A model generated the notes under the pieces. The model was not told the origin of the DNA. It did not search any database and worked only from the letters and a program-made list of their open reading frames with translations. A DNA stretch of 38,086 nt from CAZUFB01 sp048173955 (lineage in GTDB: Bacteria; Actinomycetota; Coriobacteriia; Coriobacteriales; UMGS124), in NCBI GenBank assembly GCA_048173955.1, contig DBEYOB010000068.1, positions 1 to 38,086 of the forward strand, written 5' to 3'. Every line of letters begins with the position of its first letter. Position 1 is the stretch's first letter. Positions 16,809 to 24,990 of the stretch are shown here, in pieces. Both the position numbers and the translations under genes were made by a program.

Positions 16809-17396
16809 CTATCCTCGCGGCGTGCGCGCCTCGTCGGCTCCGTCTTCGGGATAGGTGAAGTAGCCGGGATCCGCATCGACGACCTCGACGCCGTCGGGCG
16901 CCGCGTCGGCGACCTCGGCGTAGGTCGGCTCCACGCGGGCGGTCTCCCTCGACGCGGGCATGCTCGCGCGCGCGGCCGCCCTGCCGCGCGAGAACAGCGT
17001 CTTCGCCTTCGACGCGATGCTCTCCGCGGCGTCGCCGACCGCCGTCGTGGCGTTGCCGGCCGTCTTCGAGATGCGCGAGACGTCGCCGAGTATCGCGTCG
17101 AGCCGCTGGAGGTTGCCCGTCAGGGCGCCGATCGCGTTCGTCGTCTGCTCGAGGACGGGGGCGACCTGCTGGGCGCCGGGCCTCATCTCGTCGACCGCCT
17201 GCCCCAGGCGCTCGACGACGGGCCTGGCCTCCCCGACGAGCTCGTCGACGTGCGCGATCACCGGACGCGCCTCGCCCACGGCCTTCGCGGCCTCGTCGAT
17301 CAGCGGACGGGCCTTGCGCACCGACACGACGAGCTCGACGACGAGCCAGACGCCGGCGAGGACCAGCAGGACGAGCGCCACGGTCAAGATGTCCAT
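16809..17396 (-). CDS. DUF948-like single-pass membrane protein
   Basis: A 195-residue protein with one N-terminal hydrophobic helix (residues about 4-26, ILTVALVLLVLAGVWLVVEL) and then a long helical, Val/Ala/Glu-rich stretch (30-125) with heptad-like repeats such as KAVGEARPVIAHVDELVGEARPVVERLGQAV. This resembles DUF948/YtxG-type general-stress proteins, although the match is from pattern only. The C-terminal 60 residues look disordered and acidic. AAAGGGGG precedes the start. The gene leads towards rsbW and the sigma factor with only 39 bp between, which fits a stress-response operon. Confidence 0.65.
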   Translation of the reverse strand: MDILTVALVLLVLAGVWLVVELVVSVRKARPLIDEAAKAVGEARPVIAHVDELVGEARPVVERLGQAVDEMRPGAQQVAPVLEQTTNAIGALTGNLQRLDAILGDVSRISKTAGNATTAVGDAAESIASKAKTLFSRGRAAARASMPASRETARVEPTYAEVADAAPDGVEVVDADPGYFTYPEDGADEARTPRG

Positions 17397-17426
17397 TCCA
17401 TCCCCCTTTGCACGGTTTGCATGCGT

Positions 17427-17469
17427 ACTATACCCCCGTCTCGCGCCCTTCCACGCAACCTACAGGTTG
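17427..17469 (-). promoter_or_regulatory. Candidate promoter and palindrome upstream of the DUF948-like gene
   Basis: TATAGT on the minus strand (17427-17432) is a plausible -10 element 30 nt before the start. Upstream of it lies a 14-bp palindrome, CAACCT-AC-AGGTTG (17456-17469), where an activator or repressor could bind. I found no good -35 hexamer for the vegetative sigma factor and no clear SigB-type -35 either. Confidence 0.4.
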
Positions 17470-17498
17470 TTGCGGAGCCGCCGAGGCAGCCCCCGCGG

Positions 17499-18938
17499 CT
17501 ACGTGGCGCGGGGAGGCGGGGAGGCGGGGTCCTCGGAGGGGAACGAAGGCGCGTCCGCCGCCTCGGCGCGGCCGTCCGGCCGGTCGGGCGCGTCCGCCGC
17601 CGCGCCGATCACCAGCTCGCCGCCCACCGTCCTGCGGGCGTATTCGCAGCGGTACTGCTCCCAGCCGATGCTCCCCGGCCGGTAGAAGCATCCGCGCTCG
17701 AGACCGTCGGGCAGGTAGCGCTGCTCGACCCAGTGCCCCGGGTAGTCGTGGGGATAGAGGTAGTCGCCGTAGGCATCGCTCCCCGGGCGGTGGCGGTCGC
17801 GCAAATGGTTGGGGACGGCCCGCGCCGGGGCCCGTCTGACGTCGTCGACGGCGCGGGCGAGCGCGAGGTAGCTCGCGTTGCTCTTGGGCGCGAGCGCGAT
17901 GTAGACGGCCGCCTGGGCGAGGTTGATCCGGCATTCGGGCATGCCTATCACCTCGGTCGCCTTGAAGGCCGCCTCGGCGACCAAAAGCGCCTGGGGGTCG
18001 GCGTTGCCGACGTCCTCGCTCGCAAGGATGAAGATGCGGCGCGCGATGAACTTGGGGTCCTCTCCCCCCTCGAGCATGCGCGCGAGGTAGTAGAGCGCCG
18101 CGTCGGGGTCGCTGCCGCGCATCGACTTGATGAACGCGGACACGACGTCGTAGTGCTCGTCTCCCCCCTTGTCGTAGCGCTGCGCGCGCACCGGGACCGC
18201 GTCGCGCACGTCCGCTGCCGTGACGGGGACGGCGCCGTCCCCCGCGGCGCCGCGGCCTGCGGCAAGCTGGGACGCGAGCTCGAGCGTGGTGAGCGCCGCG
18301 CGGGCGTCGCCGCCGGCGAGCAGGCAGATCGCGTCGCGCGCGTCCGGCTCGAGCGAAAAGCGGCCGGCGAGCCCGTCGCGCGACGCGAGGGCGTGGTCGA
18401 GGATGGCCGAGATGTCCCCGTCGGACAGCGTCGTGAGCTCGACGACGCGAGAGCGCGAGAGCAGGGCCTGGTTGACCTCGAAGTACGGGTTTTCGGTCGT
18501 CGCGCCGACGAGCACGACCGTGCGGTTCTCGACCGCATGGAGCAGGGCGTCCTGCTGGCCGCGGTTGAAGCGGTGGATCTCGTCGACGAACAGGATGGTC
18601 CGCCGATCGCGGGCGAGCAGGCGCTGCTCGGCGGCCTCGATCTCGCGGCGGAGGTCCTTCACGGTGCCTCCCACCGCGGAGACCTCGACGAACTCCGCCC
18701 TCGTCGCGTTGGCGATGATGCGCGCGAGCGTCGTCTTGCCCGTGCCGGCGGGTCCGTAGAGGATGATCGAGCTCAGCGCGTCGTTCTCGATGGCGTTGCG
18801 GAGCCACGTGCCCGGGCCCACCGCCTGCTCCTGCCCGTGGTAGTCGTCGAGCGTTCGCGGGCGCACGCGGACAGCCAGAGGCGCGTTCTCGTTGCGCTTC
18901 GCCTCGTCGAACTGGGTGAACAGCGTCTCCATAGGCAT
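17499..18938 (-). CDS. rarA: Replication-associated recombination protein A (MgsA/Mgs1 AAA+ ATPase)
   Basis: A 479-residue AAA+ ATPase related to clamp-loader subunits that acts at stalled replication forks. Walker A GPAGTGKTT lies at 62-70 and Walker B ILFVDEIHRF at 115-124, followed by sensor 1 GATTENP and the arginine-finger region LLSRSRVVEL. The C-terminal MgsA domain (KYDKGGDEHYDVVSAFIKS-like, ASEDVGNADP, YPHDYPGHW) is clear. The last 25 residues form a Pro/Ala/Glu tail. Its ATG is one base after the preceding stop, in an operon with the fmdE-like gene; a second ATG two codons later is also possible. Confidence 0.95.
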   Translation of the reverse strand: MPMETLFTQFDEAKRNENAPLAVRVRPRTLDDYHGQEQAVGPGTWLRNAIENDALSSIILYGPAGTGKTTLARIIANATRAEFVEVSAVGGTVKDLRREIEAAEQRLLARDRRTILFVDEIHRFNRGQQDALLHAVENRTVVLVGATTENPYFEVNQALLSRSRVVELTTLSDGDISAILDHALASRDGLAGRFSLEPDARDAICLLAGGDARAALTTLELASQLAAGRGAAGDGAVPVTAADVRDAVPVRAQRYDKGGDEHYDVVSAFIKSMRGSDPDAALYYLARMLEGGEDPKFIARRIFILASEDVGNADPQALLVAEAAFKATEVIGMPECRINLAQAAVYIALAPKSNASYLALARAVDDVRRAPARAVPNHLRDRHRPGSDAYGDYLYPHDYPGHWVEQRYLPDGLERGCFYRPGSIGWEQYRCEYARRTVGGELVIGAAADAPDRPDGRAEAADAPSFPSEDPASPPPRAT

Positions 18939-18939
18939 C

Positions 18940-19584
18940 CTACCCCCGGGTGCAGCGCAGCTCGCACTGCGGGTCGCCCTTGGCGATGCACGACGCGCAC
19001 GACAGGCGCGCCCCGCACGCCGCCGCCTGGACCGCCTCGATCTTGCAGAGCTTCTCGAGCAGGTAGAACCGTTTTTCCTGCACGGCGAGCGGCAGCAGCC
19101 CGCAGCGCTCGACCGTGCAGGCTATCGCCTGGTCGCCTGCGGCGCTCCCGCCCTCGAGGCGGAGGCGGCCGCACCAGCGTCCGGGCGCCGCCGGCATGCC
19201 GTGGGTCGCGATCAGGCGCTCGAGCTCCCTGGTTGATGTCTCGGCAAAGGGGTCGCCGGCGGAAAACGACATGTGCACGATGGGCGTCGCGAGCGCGATG
19301 TCGACCATGCGCCCGAAGGACGCCACGTCGACCTCGCACCCCTCGGGGGCCGACTCGTGGAACGCGAGCAGCAGCGCGGCGAGCGAGACCGCGGCGTGCG
19401 CCTGGCGCGCGAAGGGCCCGTCGCCCGCGGGCTCCGCGCACCCACGGACCATGCGGCGGTGCTCGGCCTTGGCCGCCCGCTGCCAGAGGGACGCTGACGC
19501 CTGGGGGAACTCCTCCCTGACGTGGCGCGTCAGCGCGGGGACCACGCCGAGCTGCATCATGCGGTCGACCGGGCTAAACTTCAT
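18940..19584 (-). CDS. Uncharacterised cysteine-rich protein, possibly ATC-hydrolase-like
   Basis: A 214-residue protein that I do not recognise with certainty. The helical N-terminal half (PALTRHVREEFPQASASLWQ) and a Cys-rich C-terminal region with CGARLSCASC and GDPQCELRC recall the L-2-amino-thiazoline-4-carboxylate hydrolase-like family (PF14196) or V4R-type domains, whose ends carry a similar GDPxCxFR signature. Five cysteines within the last 30 residues suggest metal or Fe-S binding. I prefer the ATG at 19584, which overlaps the end of the fmdE-like gene by 11 nt, over a TTG further upstream. It sits between an FmdE-like protein and rarA and has no signal peptide. Confidence 0.6.
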   Translation of the reverse strand: MKFSPVDRMMQLGVVPALTRHVREEFPQASASLWQRAAKAEHRRMVRGCAEPAGDGPFARQAHAAVSLAALLLAFHESAPEGCEVDVASFGRMVDIALATPIVHMSFSAGDPFAETSTRELERLIATHGMPAAPGRWCGRLRLEGGSAAGDQAIACTVERCGLLPLAVQEKRFYLLEKLCKIEAVQAAACGARLSCASCIAKGDPQCELRCTRG

Positions 19585-20191
19585 GGGAACCGGCCCCAAG
19601 CGTTCCGACCCCGCCGGCGACCTGGTCGGGCGAAAGGCGGCGCAGCTCGCGGTAGTACACGTGCTCGCCCGCGCACTTCTTGCAGAACGACCGCCCGTCG
19701 ACGACGACCTCGCGGCCGTTGTGAACGAGCTCCCCGCAGCGCGTGCACGCGACCCCGCGGCCGTGGCTTCCCGGCAGGTCCTCCTCGGTCAGGTCGGGCA
19801 GCTCGACCTCGGTGACGTCGAACAGGGCGTCGTCGGGGATGGCGCCGAAAAACGCGACCGGGTCGACCCCGCGGCCGCAGTGGTTGCCCTGGGGCTGCGA
19901 GATGCGGATGGCCCGGCCCGACGCCATGTCGTAGAAGGTCGCCGACATGACGCCGTAGTCGAACCACTTGAGGCGGCGCCTGCCCAGGTTGCAGCGCGCC
20001 ACCGTTATGACGGCGTCCGCGAGGCAGCGGTCGCACTCGACGAAGGCGACCAGGTCGCGGTAGGATGCCGGATCGTCGATTCCGAAGAAGCGCAGCGCCA
20101 GACGGGCCATGCGCGTGCCGATCACCTGGCCTGCGCAGAGATGCCCGTGAAACGCGACAGCGCGCTCGAGGTCCTCCTCGAAGCTGTTCAT
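19574..20191 (-). CDS. FmdE family protein with C-terminal zinc finger
   Basis: A 205-residue protein of the FmdE (formylmethanofuran dehydrogenase subunit E, PF02663) family. The signature FHGHLCAGQVIGTRMA is at 14-29 and VECDRCLADAV at 51-61, with QPQGNHCG and VDPVAFFG downstream. The C-terminus has a treble-clef-like zinc finger, CTRCGELVHNG then FCKKCAGEHVYYREL. In anaerobic bacteria FmdE proteins often occur with molybdenum or tungsten enzymes, but their exact role is unknown. AAAGGGGAG lies directly upstream of ATG. It is first in an overlapping operon with the Cys-rich gene and rarA, and it has its own promoter. Confidence 0.87.
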   Translation of the reverse strand: MNSFEEDLERAVAFHGHLCAGQVIGTRMARLALRFFGIDDPASYRDLVAFVECDRCLADAVITVARCNLGRRRLKWFDYGVMSATFYDMASGRAIRISQPQGNHCGRGVDPVAFFGAIPDDALFDVTEVELPDLTEEDLPGSHGRGVACTRCGELVHNGREVVVDGRSFCKKCAGEHVYYRELRRLSPDQVAGGVGTLGAGSHEV

Positions 20192-20221
20192 GGCTCCCCT
20201 TTCGTACGGATGTTCGATGGC

Positions 20222-20251
20222 ATTGTACCAAAGGGTGACGTCCCGGGTTAA
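20222..20251 (-). promoter_or_regulatory. Promoter of the fmdE-like/rarA operon
   Basis: On the minus strand, TTAACC (20246-20251) and TACAAT (20222-20227) are 18 bp apart. The -10 matches at 5 of 6 positions and the -35 at 4 of 6. It lies in the 69-bp gap after the ribbon-helix-helix gene, so the operon need not depend on the SPFH promoter. Confidence 0.6.
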
Positions 20252-20260
20252 GCGGACGTG

Positions 20261-20455
20261 CTACGTCTCTTCCGTTTCGCCATGAACACCGAGGTCTCCC
20301 CGGCGCTCCCCCAGGCGGCCCGCCCTGCGCAGGGCATCTCGAAGGATCCACTCGACCTGGGCGTTCACGCTGCGGAAGTCGTCCTCCGCCCACCTGCGCA
20401 CCGCCTCCCACACCTCGGCGTCGATGCGCAGGGGGTACTGCTTGCGCTGCGCCAT
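20261..20455 (-). CDS. Small ribbon-helix-helix DNA-binding protein
   Basis: A 64-residue protein with an Arc/MetJ-like fold: a short strand QYPLRID (6-12), helix EVWEAVRRWAEDDF, then RSVNAQVEWILRDALRRAG as the second helix, with the conserved N-x-Q turn. It begins 13 nt after the SPFH gene, so the two are probably cotranscribed. The same pairing of an SPFH protein with an Arc-like protein occurs in other actinobacteria, from memory. It is likely a DNA-binding dimer and could bind the palindrome in the SPFH promoter. There is no toxin gene beside it, so I do not call it an antitoxin. Confidence 0.8.
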   Translation of the reverse strand: MAQRKQYPLRIDAEVWEAVRRWAEDDFRSVNAQVEWILRDALRRAGRLGERRGDLGVHGETEET

Positions 20456-20468
20456 GGTCCGCCGCCCG

Positions 20469-21407
20469 CTACTGGTAGAGCGTGCCGGTGTTGAGGACCG
20501 GCTGCGCCTCGGACTCGCCGCACAGCACGACGAGCAGGTTGGAGACCATGGCGGCCTTGCGCTCCTCGTCGAGGTCGACCACGTGCTTCTCGTTGAGCTC
20601 GGACAGCGCCATCTCCACCATGTCGACCGCGCCGCGGACGATCTTGCTGCGCGCCGCGATGACGGCCTCCGCCTGCTGGCGGCGCAGCATGGCCTGTGCG
20701 ATCTCGGGGGCGTAGGCGAGGTGCGTGAGGCGCGCGTCGTCGACCACCACGCCCGCGACCGAGAGGCGTTCGCCGAGCTCGCGCTTGAGGACCTCGCTGA
20801 CCTCGGCTATGTTCCCGCGCAGCGTGATCGCGGTCGACGCCTCGTCGTCCGCATCCATGTGGTCGTAGGCGTAGAGGCTTGCGACGTGGCGCAGTGCCGT
20901 CTCGCTCTGAGCGCCCACGAACGACTCGTAGTCGTCGACGTCGAACACCGCGCGGGCCGAGTCCTCGACGCGCCACACCGTGACGTTCGCGATCTCGATC
21001 GGGTTGCCGAGGCGGTCGTTGACCTTGAGGTGCTCCCCGTTGAGGGTGCGGGCGCGCAGGGAGACCTTCTTCTTGGTGTAGAAGGGGTTCGCCCAGCGCA
21101 GACCTTGGTCGACCGTGGTCCCCTTGTAGTCGCCGAAGAGCACGAGCACGCGTGCGGTGTTGGGCTGGATGCTCATGAACCCGCACGAGAGGACCAACGC
21201 CACTAGGAGCGCGACGCAGCCGCACGCCACGAGCGCCCCGACGGCACCACCCGCCATCAGTGACTCCGAGCCGATCCCCGCGCCCACGAAGCAGGCGATC
21301 GAGCCGATGAACAGGACCGCGACCAACAGCAGCATCGCCCAGCCGCTTTTGCAGCGAACGTGGCGCTCCACGGTCGGAGCCGCCTGCGAGGTATTTGCAT
21401 GTGCCAT
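20469..21407 (-). CDS. SPFH/Band 7 domain membrane protein
   Basis: A 312-residue protein with two N-terminal hydrophobic hairpin segments (about 22-46 and 52-75) followed by a Band 7/prohibitin-type domain (FMSIQPNTARVLVLFGDYKG, RARTLNGEHLKVNDRLGNPI, AVFDVDDYESFVGAQSETALR). A helical region rich in Ala and Glu follows (AYAPEIAQAMLRRQQAEAVIAARSKIV-type, split across 240-275). Such proteins form membrane-scaffold rings and microdomains. The chosen ATG has AAAGG 8 nt upstream; the longer open frame to the right is spurious. It is divergent from trpS and heads a unit with the ribbon-helix-helix gene. Confidence 0.9.
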   Translation of the reverse strand: MAHANTSQAAPTVERHVRCKSGWAMLLLVAVLFIGSIACFVGAGIGSESLMAGGAVGALVACGCVALLVALVLSCGFMSIQPNTARVLVLFGDYKGTTVDQGLRWANPFYTKKKVSLRARTLNGEHLKVNDRLGNPIEIANVTVWRVEDSARAVFDVDDYESFVGAQSETALRHVASLYAYDHMDADDEASTAITLRGNIAEVSEVLKRELGERLSVAGVVVDDARLTHLAYAPEIAQAMLRRQQAEAVIAARSKIVRGAVDMVEMALSELNEKHVVDLDEERKAAMVSNLLVVLCGESEAQPVLNTGTLYQ

Positions 21408-21429
21408 GACGCAATCCTTTCCCTTCCAG

Positions 21430-21448
21430 CCCGCGGCTTCTCCGCGGG
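21430..21448 (-). other. Hairpin in the SPFH gene leader
   Basis: CCCGCGG and CCGCGGG form a perfect 7-bp stem with a 5-nt loop, about 25 nt upstream of the SPFH start and just before its ribosome binding site. It could modulate translation or mRNA stability. No T-run follows it. Confidence 0.4.
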
Positions 21449-21467
21449 GGGCCAATTCGACATCATC

Positions 21468-21497
21468 ATGATAGCAAAGTGATATCACATTTGTCCA
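21468..21497 (-). promoter_or_regulatory. SPFH promoter with palindromic operator
   Basis: TGGACA (21492-21497) and TATCAT (21468-21473) on the minus strand are 18 bp apart and each matches consensus at 5 of 6 positions. The spacer contains the perfect palindrome GTGATATCAC (21479-21488), a natural place for a repressor to block RNA polymerase. The cotranscribed ribbon-helix-helix protein is the obvious candidate, by inference only. Confidence 0.65.
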
Positions 21498-21614
21498 GAT
21501 GCAATTATTACGCGCGTCAAAGCCCCGTTTGCCGTATGATGAGCGTGCACACGACGGTACGGCCCGGCGCAGCGCGGAGGGCGCCAGGCCACAGACGTAC
21601 AAGGAGGAGGGCAC

Positions 21615-22664
21615 ATGCCCAACGAAGGGAGCTTCGAGGCGAGCCTCAAGCGCAGCAACGAGATCAAGGCGGACCTCGAGCGAAACCCGCAAAGCTATCG
21701 GATGCTCACGGGTGACCGCCCGACCGGCCGTCTCCACCTGGGCCACTACTTCGGCACCATCCGTGAGCGAGTGCGCCTGCAGGGGCTGGGCGTGAACACC
21801 ATGGTGCTCATCGCCGACTACCAGGTCATCACCGACCGCGACACGACCGCCAACATCCAGGACAACGTCTACAACATGGTGATGGACTACCTCGCCTGCG
21901 GCATCGACCCGGCGAAGACGCCCATCTACACCCATTCTGCGGTCGCGGCCTGCAACCAGCTCATGCTGCCGTTCCTCTCGCTGGTGACCGAGGCCGAGCT
22001 CCAGCGCAACCCCACCGTGAAAGCCGAGATGGAGGCTTCCGGCCACGCCCTCACCGGCCTTCTGCTCACCTATCCCGTCCACCAGGCCTGCGACATCCTG
22101 TTCTGCAAGGGCAACGTGGTGCCGGTCGGCAAGGACCAGCTCCCCCACATCGAGGTGACCCGCCTCATCGCGCGCCGGTTCAACGAGCGCTACGCGCGCG
22201 TGTTCCCCGAGCCGGAGGCCCTGCTCACCGACGCAATCGAGATTCCCGGCCTCGACGGGCGCAAGATGTCGAAGTCCTACGGCAACGCCATCAGCCTGAG
22301 CATGACGCCCGAGGAGACCGCGAAGCGCATCAAGAAATCCCCCACCGACTCCGAGCGCGCCATCACGTTCGACCGCGAGGGACGCCCCGGCGTGAGCGCG
22401 CTTTTGACGACGGCAGCGCTGTGCACCGGCCGCACGGAGGAGGACATCGCGGCCGAGATCGGCGACGCGGGCGCCGGCGCGCTCAAGAAGTATGTGACCG
22501 AGAGCGTCAACGGCTTCCTCGCGCCTATCCGCGAGCGCCGCGCGCGCTACGAGAACGACCTCGACTACGTGAAGGACGTCCTGCACGAAGGCAACCGTGT
22601 CGCCAACAAGATCGCGGAGGAGACCCTCGCCGAGGTGCGCCAGGCCATGGGCATGGTGTACTAG
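21615..22664 (+). CDS. trpS: Tryptophanyl-tRNA synthetase
   Basis: A 349-residue class I synthetase that charges tRNA-Trp. The HIGH-type motif is in PTGRLHLGHYFG (36-47), the KMSKS loop in GRKMSKSYGNAIS, and PVHQACDILFCKGNVVPVGKDQ marks the tryptophan and ATP pocket. The length is typical. The start has AAGGAGGAGGG a few bases upstream. A candidate -10, TATGAT (21535-21540), lies 75 bp upstream without a clear -35. I see no T-box in the leader. Confidence 0.96.
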   Translation: MPNEGSFEASLKRSNEIKADLERNPQSYRMLTGDRPTGRLHLGHYFGTIRERVRLQGLGVNTMVLIADYQVITDRDTTANIQDNVYNMVMDYLACGIDPAKTPIYTHSAVAACNQLMLPFLSLVTEAELQRNPTVKAEMEASGHALTGLLLTYPVHQACDILFCKGNVVPVGKDQLPHIEVTRLIARRFNERYARVFPEPEALLTDAIEIPGLDGRKMSKSYGNAISLSMTPEETAKRIKKSPTDSERAITFDREGRPGVSALLTTAALCTGRTEEDIAAEIGDAGAGALKKYVTESVNGFLAPIRERRARYENDLDYVKDVLHEGNRVANKIAEETLAEVRQAMGMVY

Positions 22665-22700
22665 GCGCGAACTGTAAACCGACGGAAGCGGGAGGCCGCC

Positions 22701-24974
22701 ATGGCACGCGAGCGCACCACGCACCGGACCCTGTTGGACAAGCCCGTCACGCGCAGGGGGTTGGTGGTCGCCGGCGGCGCCGCGCTCGCCTGCGCCCCCG
22801 CCGCCGCGCACGCCGCGGGCATCGACGCGATCATCAAGCGCCTTTCCGCGTCGCCCGACGCGGCGGACGCCCCCTCCGCCGACGGCGACGCGCAGGTCGC
22901 GCAGCCGGCGCCCTCGGGCGGCGGCGCCCGCCCGACGCTTCTGCAGAACCTTCAGGCGGTCGACCCGGTGGGCACCCCGGCGGTGCCCGCCTACGAGGTC
23001 GCGTCGGACTTCTCGAACGTCATCAACATCGCCGACGCCTACCTGGCCGACGTCGAGCTCGAGATGCTGCGCGCCAACGGCTTCTTCATGCTCGCCTCGA
23101 GCTACGGCGGCGAGTTCTTCGAGGTCTACGAGATGAACCGGTACAACCTGTTCCCGAACCTCGTGACCGTCGACTCGCTCGCCCACACCTACCACCTGTA
23201 CTTCCTGCACCTCCAGCGCGGCATCGAGCGAAGCGGGCTCGCCCCCGCGCTGACGTCCCTGAGCGCCGCGATGCTTTCGGTCGCAGGCGCCCAGCTCGAG
23301 GCGCTGCGCGGGACCGAGTGGGAGACGGCCGCACGGCGCTGCGTCGCCTTCTTCGCAGTCGGAGCCTCGCTGCTCGATGCGTCGACGCAGGTCCCCGCGG
23401 AGGTTGCCGACACGGTCTCAGCCGAGCTTTCCCTCATCGGCGCTGCGGGGGGCATCTCCCCCTCCCCCCTCACCGGGACCGACGCCGATTACAGCCAGTA
23501 CATCGTGCGCGGCTATTACGCCGGGGACGCCGCGCTCGAACCGTATTTCCGTGCCATGATGTGGTACGGCGGCGTGAACTTCCCTGCGAACGTCGAGGAC
23601 ATGGTCCGCAGCGCGCTGCTCGTCACCCTCGCCCTCGGCGACGACCCCCTCGCGTCCTGGTCGTCCATCTACACGGTGACCTCGTTCTTCGCGGGGGCGA
23701 GCGACGACTGCGGGTACTACGAGTACCGCCCGCTCTTCGACCAGGCGTACGGGGCGCAGGCGGGCGTCGCGGACCTGCCGGGCAACGACGCCTGCTGGCA
23801 GGCGTTCCTCGAGCTCGTCGCCCAGACCCCGGCGCCGGCCATCAACTCCATCCCGCTCATGGACGTCGGCACCGACGTCGACCACCTCGAGGAGAACAAG
23901 GGCTTCCGCTTCATGGGGCAGCGCTTCTCCATCGACGCCGCGATCATGCAGGAGCTGGTATACAACCGGGTTTCCGAGAACGCCGCCGGCGAGCAGCGTC
24001 TGCTCCCCGACGCGCTCGACGTGCCGGCGGCCTTCGGCAGCGACGTCGCCCTCGCGATCCTCGACGAGCAGGGCGCCACGGGCTTCGCCGGCTACACCGA
24101 GAAGATGGAGTCGCTGCGCGCCGGCATCGACCAGGCCACCGACGACCTGTGGACCGCAAGCCTGGCCGCCCAGTGGCTCGCCATGCTGCGCCCGCTGCTC
24201 ACCGTCAAGGGCGAGGGCTACCCGCCGTTCGCGCAGGGCGAGGCGTGGGCGCGCCGCAACCTCGTCGCCTTTGCGGGCAGCTACGCCGAGCTCAAGCACG
24301 ACACCGTGCTCTACGCCAAGCAGGTCATGGCCGAGGCGGGAGGGGGCCCGCTTGAGGAGCGCGACGACCGCGGCTACGTCGAACCTGAGCCCGAGTTCTT
24401 CGGCAGGCTCGCCGCCCTGGTGGACGCGACGTCGAAGGGCCTGTCGTCGCTCGGCCTGCTCGGCGAGGCAGACGCGTCCAACCTCACGATCCTCCAGCAG
24501 CTTTCCACCCAGCTTGAGACGATCGCGCGCAAAGAGCTCCGCAACGAGGTGCCCACCGCCGAGGAGTTCGACCTCATCCGCGCCTACGGCGCCCAGCTCG
24601 AGCATTTCTGGCAGGAGGTCTGCAAGGACGACGCCGAGGACGACATGTTCACGACGCGCGACTTCCCCTCCGCCATCGTGACCGACATCGCGACCGACCC
24701 CAACGGCCTCGTGCTCCAGATCGGCACGAACCTGTCCACCGTCTACGCGATCGTCCCGGTCGAAGGCGTCCTGCGCGTCGCCTCGGGCGCGGCCTTCTCC
24801 TTCTACCAGTTCGAACAGCCCATCGACCAGCGCCTGACCGACCACACGTGGCGCCAGATGCTCGGCATCGCCGCACTCGAGGACGGCACCTACATCTACG
24901 ACCCCGCCCAGCAGCCCACGCCCGTCGCCTGGTCGAGCCCCGTCATGCTGACCTCCCAGCAGGTCTGGGGATAG
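22701..24974 (+). CDS. Tat-exported DUF3160 protein
   Basis: A 757-residue protein of unknown function belonging to the DUF3160 family, judged by the conserved region FSNVINIADAYLADVELEMLRANGFFMLAS, NLFPNLVTVDSLAHTYHLYF and the helical body that follows. The N-terminus has a twin-arginine signal (TRRGLVVAGG, residues 17-26) with an AHA cleavage site near 38. A Pro/Ala/Gly-rich linker (about 50-80) precedes the folded part. Near the C-terminus VTDIATDPNGLVLQIGT begins a β-rich domain (about 660-757). GGGAGG lies just upstream of the ATG. It follows trpS at 36 bp and precedes the CapA-like gene by 16 bp. The substrate or partner is not known. Confidence 0.85.
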   Translation: MARERTTHRTLLDKPVTRRGLVVAGGAALACAPAAAHAAGIDAIIKRLSASPDAADAPSADGDAQVAQPAPSGGGARPTLLQNLQAVDPVGTPAVPAYEVASDFSNVINIADAYLADVELEMLRANGFFMLASSYGGEFFEVYEMNRYNLFPNLVTVDSLAHTYHLYFLHLQRGIERSGLAPALTSLSAAMLSVAGAQLEALRGTEWETAARRCVAFFAVGASLLDASTQVPAEVADTVSAELSLIGAAGGISPSPLTGTDADYSQYIVRGYYAGDAALEPYFRAMMWYGGVNFPANVEDMVRSALLVTLALGDDPLASWSSIYTVTSFFAGASDDCGYYEYRPLFDQAYGAQAGVADLPGNDACWQAFLELVAQTPAPAINSIPLMDVGTDVDHLEENKGFRFMGQRFSIDAAIMQELVYNRVSENAAGEQRLLPDALDVPAAFGSDVALAILDEQGATGFAGYTEKMESLRAGIDQATDDLWTASLAAQWLAMLRPLLTVKGEGYPPFAQGEAWARRNLVAFAGSYAELKHDTVLYAKQVMAEAGGGPLEERDDRGYVEPEPEFFGRLAALVDATSKGLSSLGLLGEADASNLTILQQLSTQLETIARKELRNEVPTAEEFDLIRAYGAQLEHFWQEVCKDDAEDDMFTTRDFPSAIVTDIATDPNGLVLQIGTNLSTVYAIVPVEGVLRVASGAAFSFYQFEQPIDQRLTDHTWRQMLGIAALEDGTYIYDPAQQPTPVAWSSPVMLTSQQVWG

Positions 24975-24990
24975 CCGCACCGCGGCGCGC

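Noticed and set aside
20261..20455. Ribbon-helix-helix protein as a toxin-antitoxin antitoxin
   Set aside because: No small toxin-like gene overlaps or adjoins it; the partner is an SPFH membrane protein.
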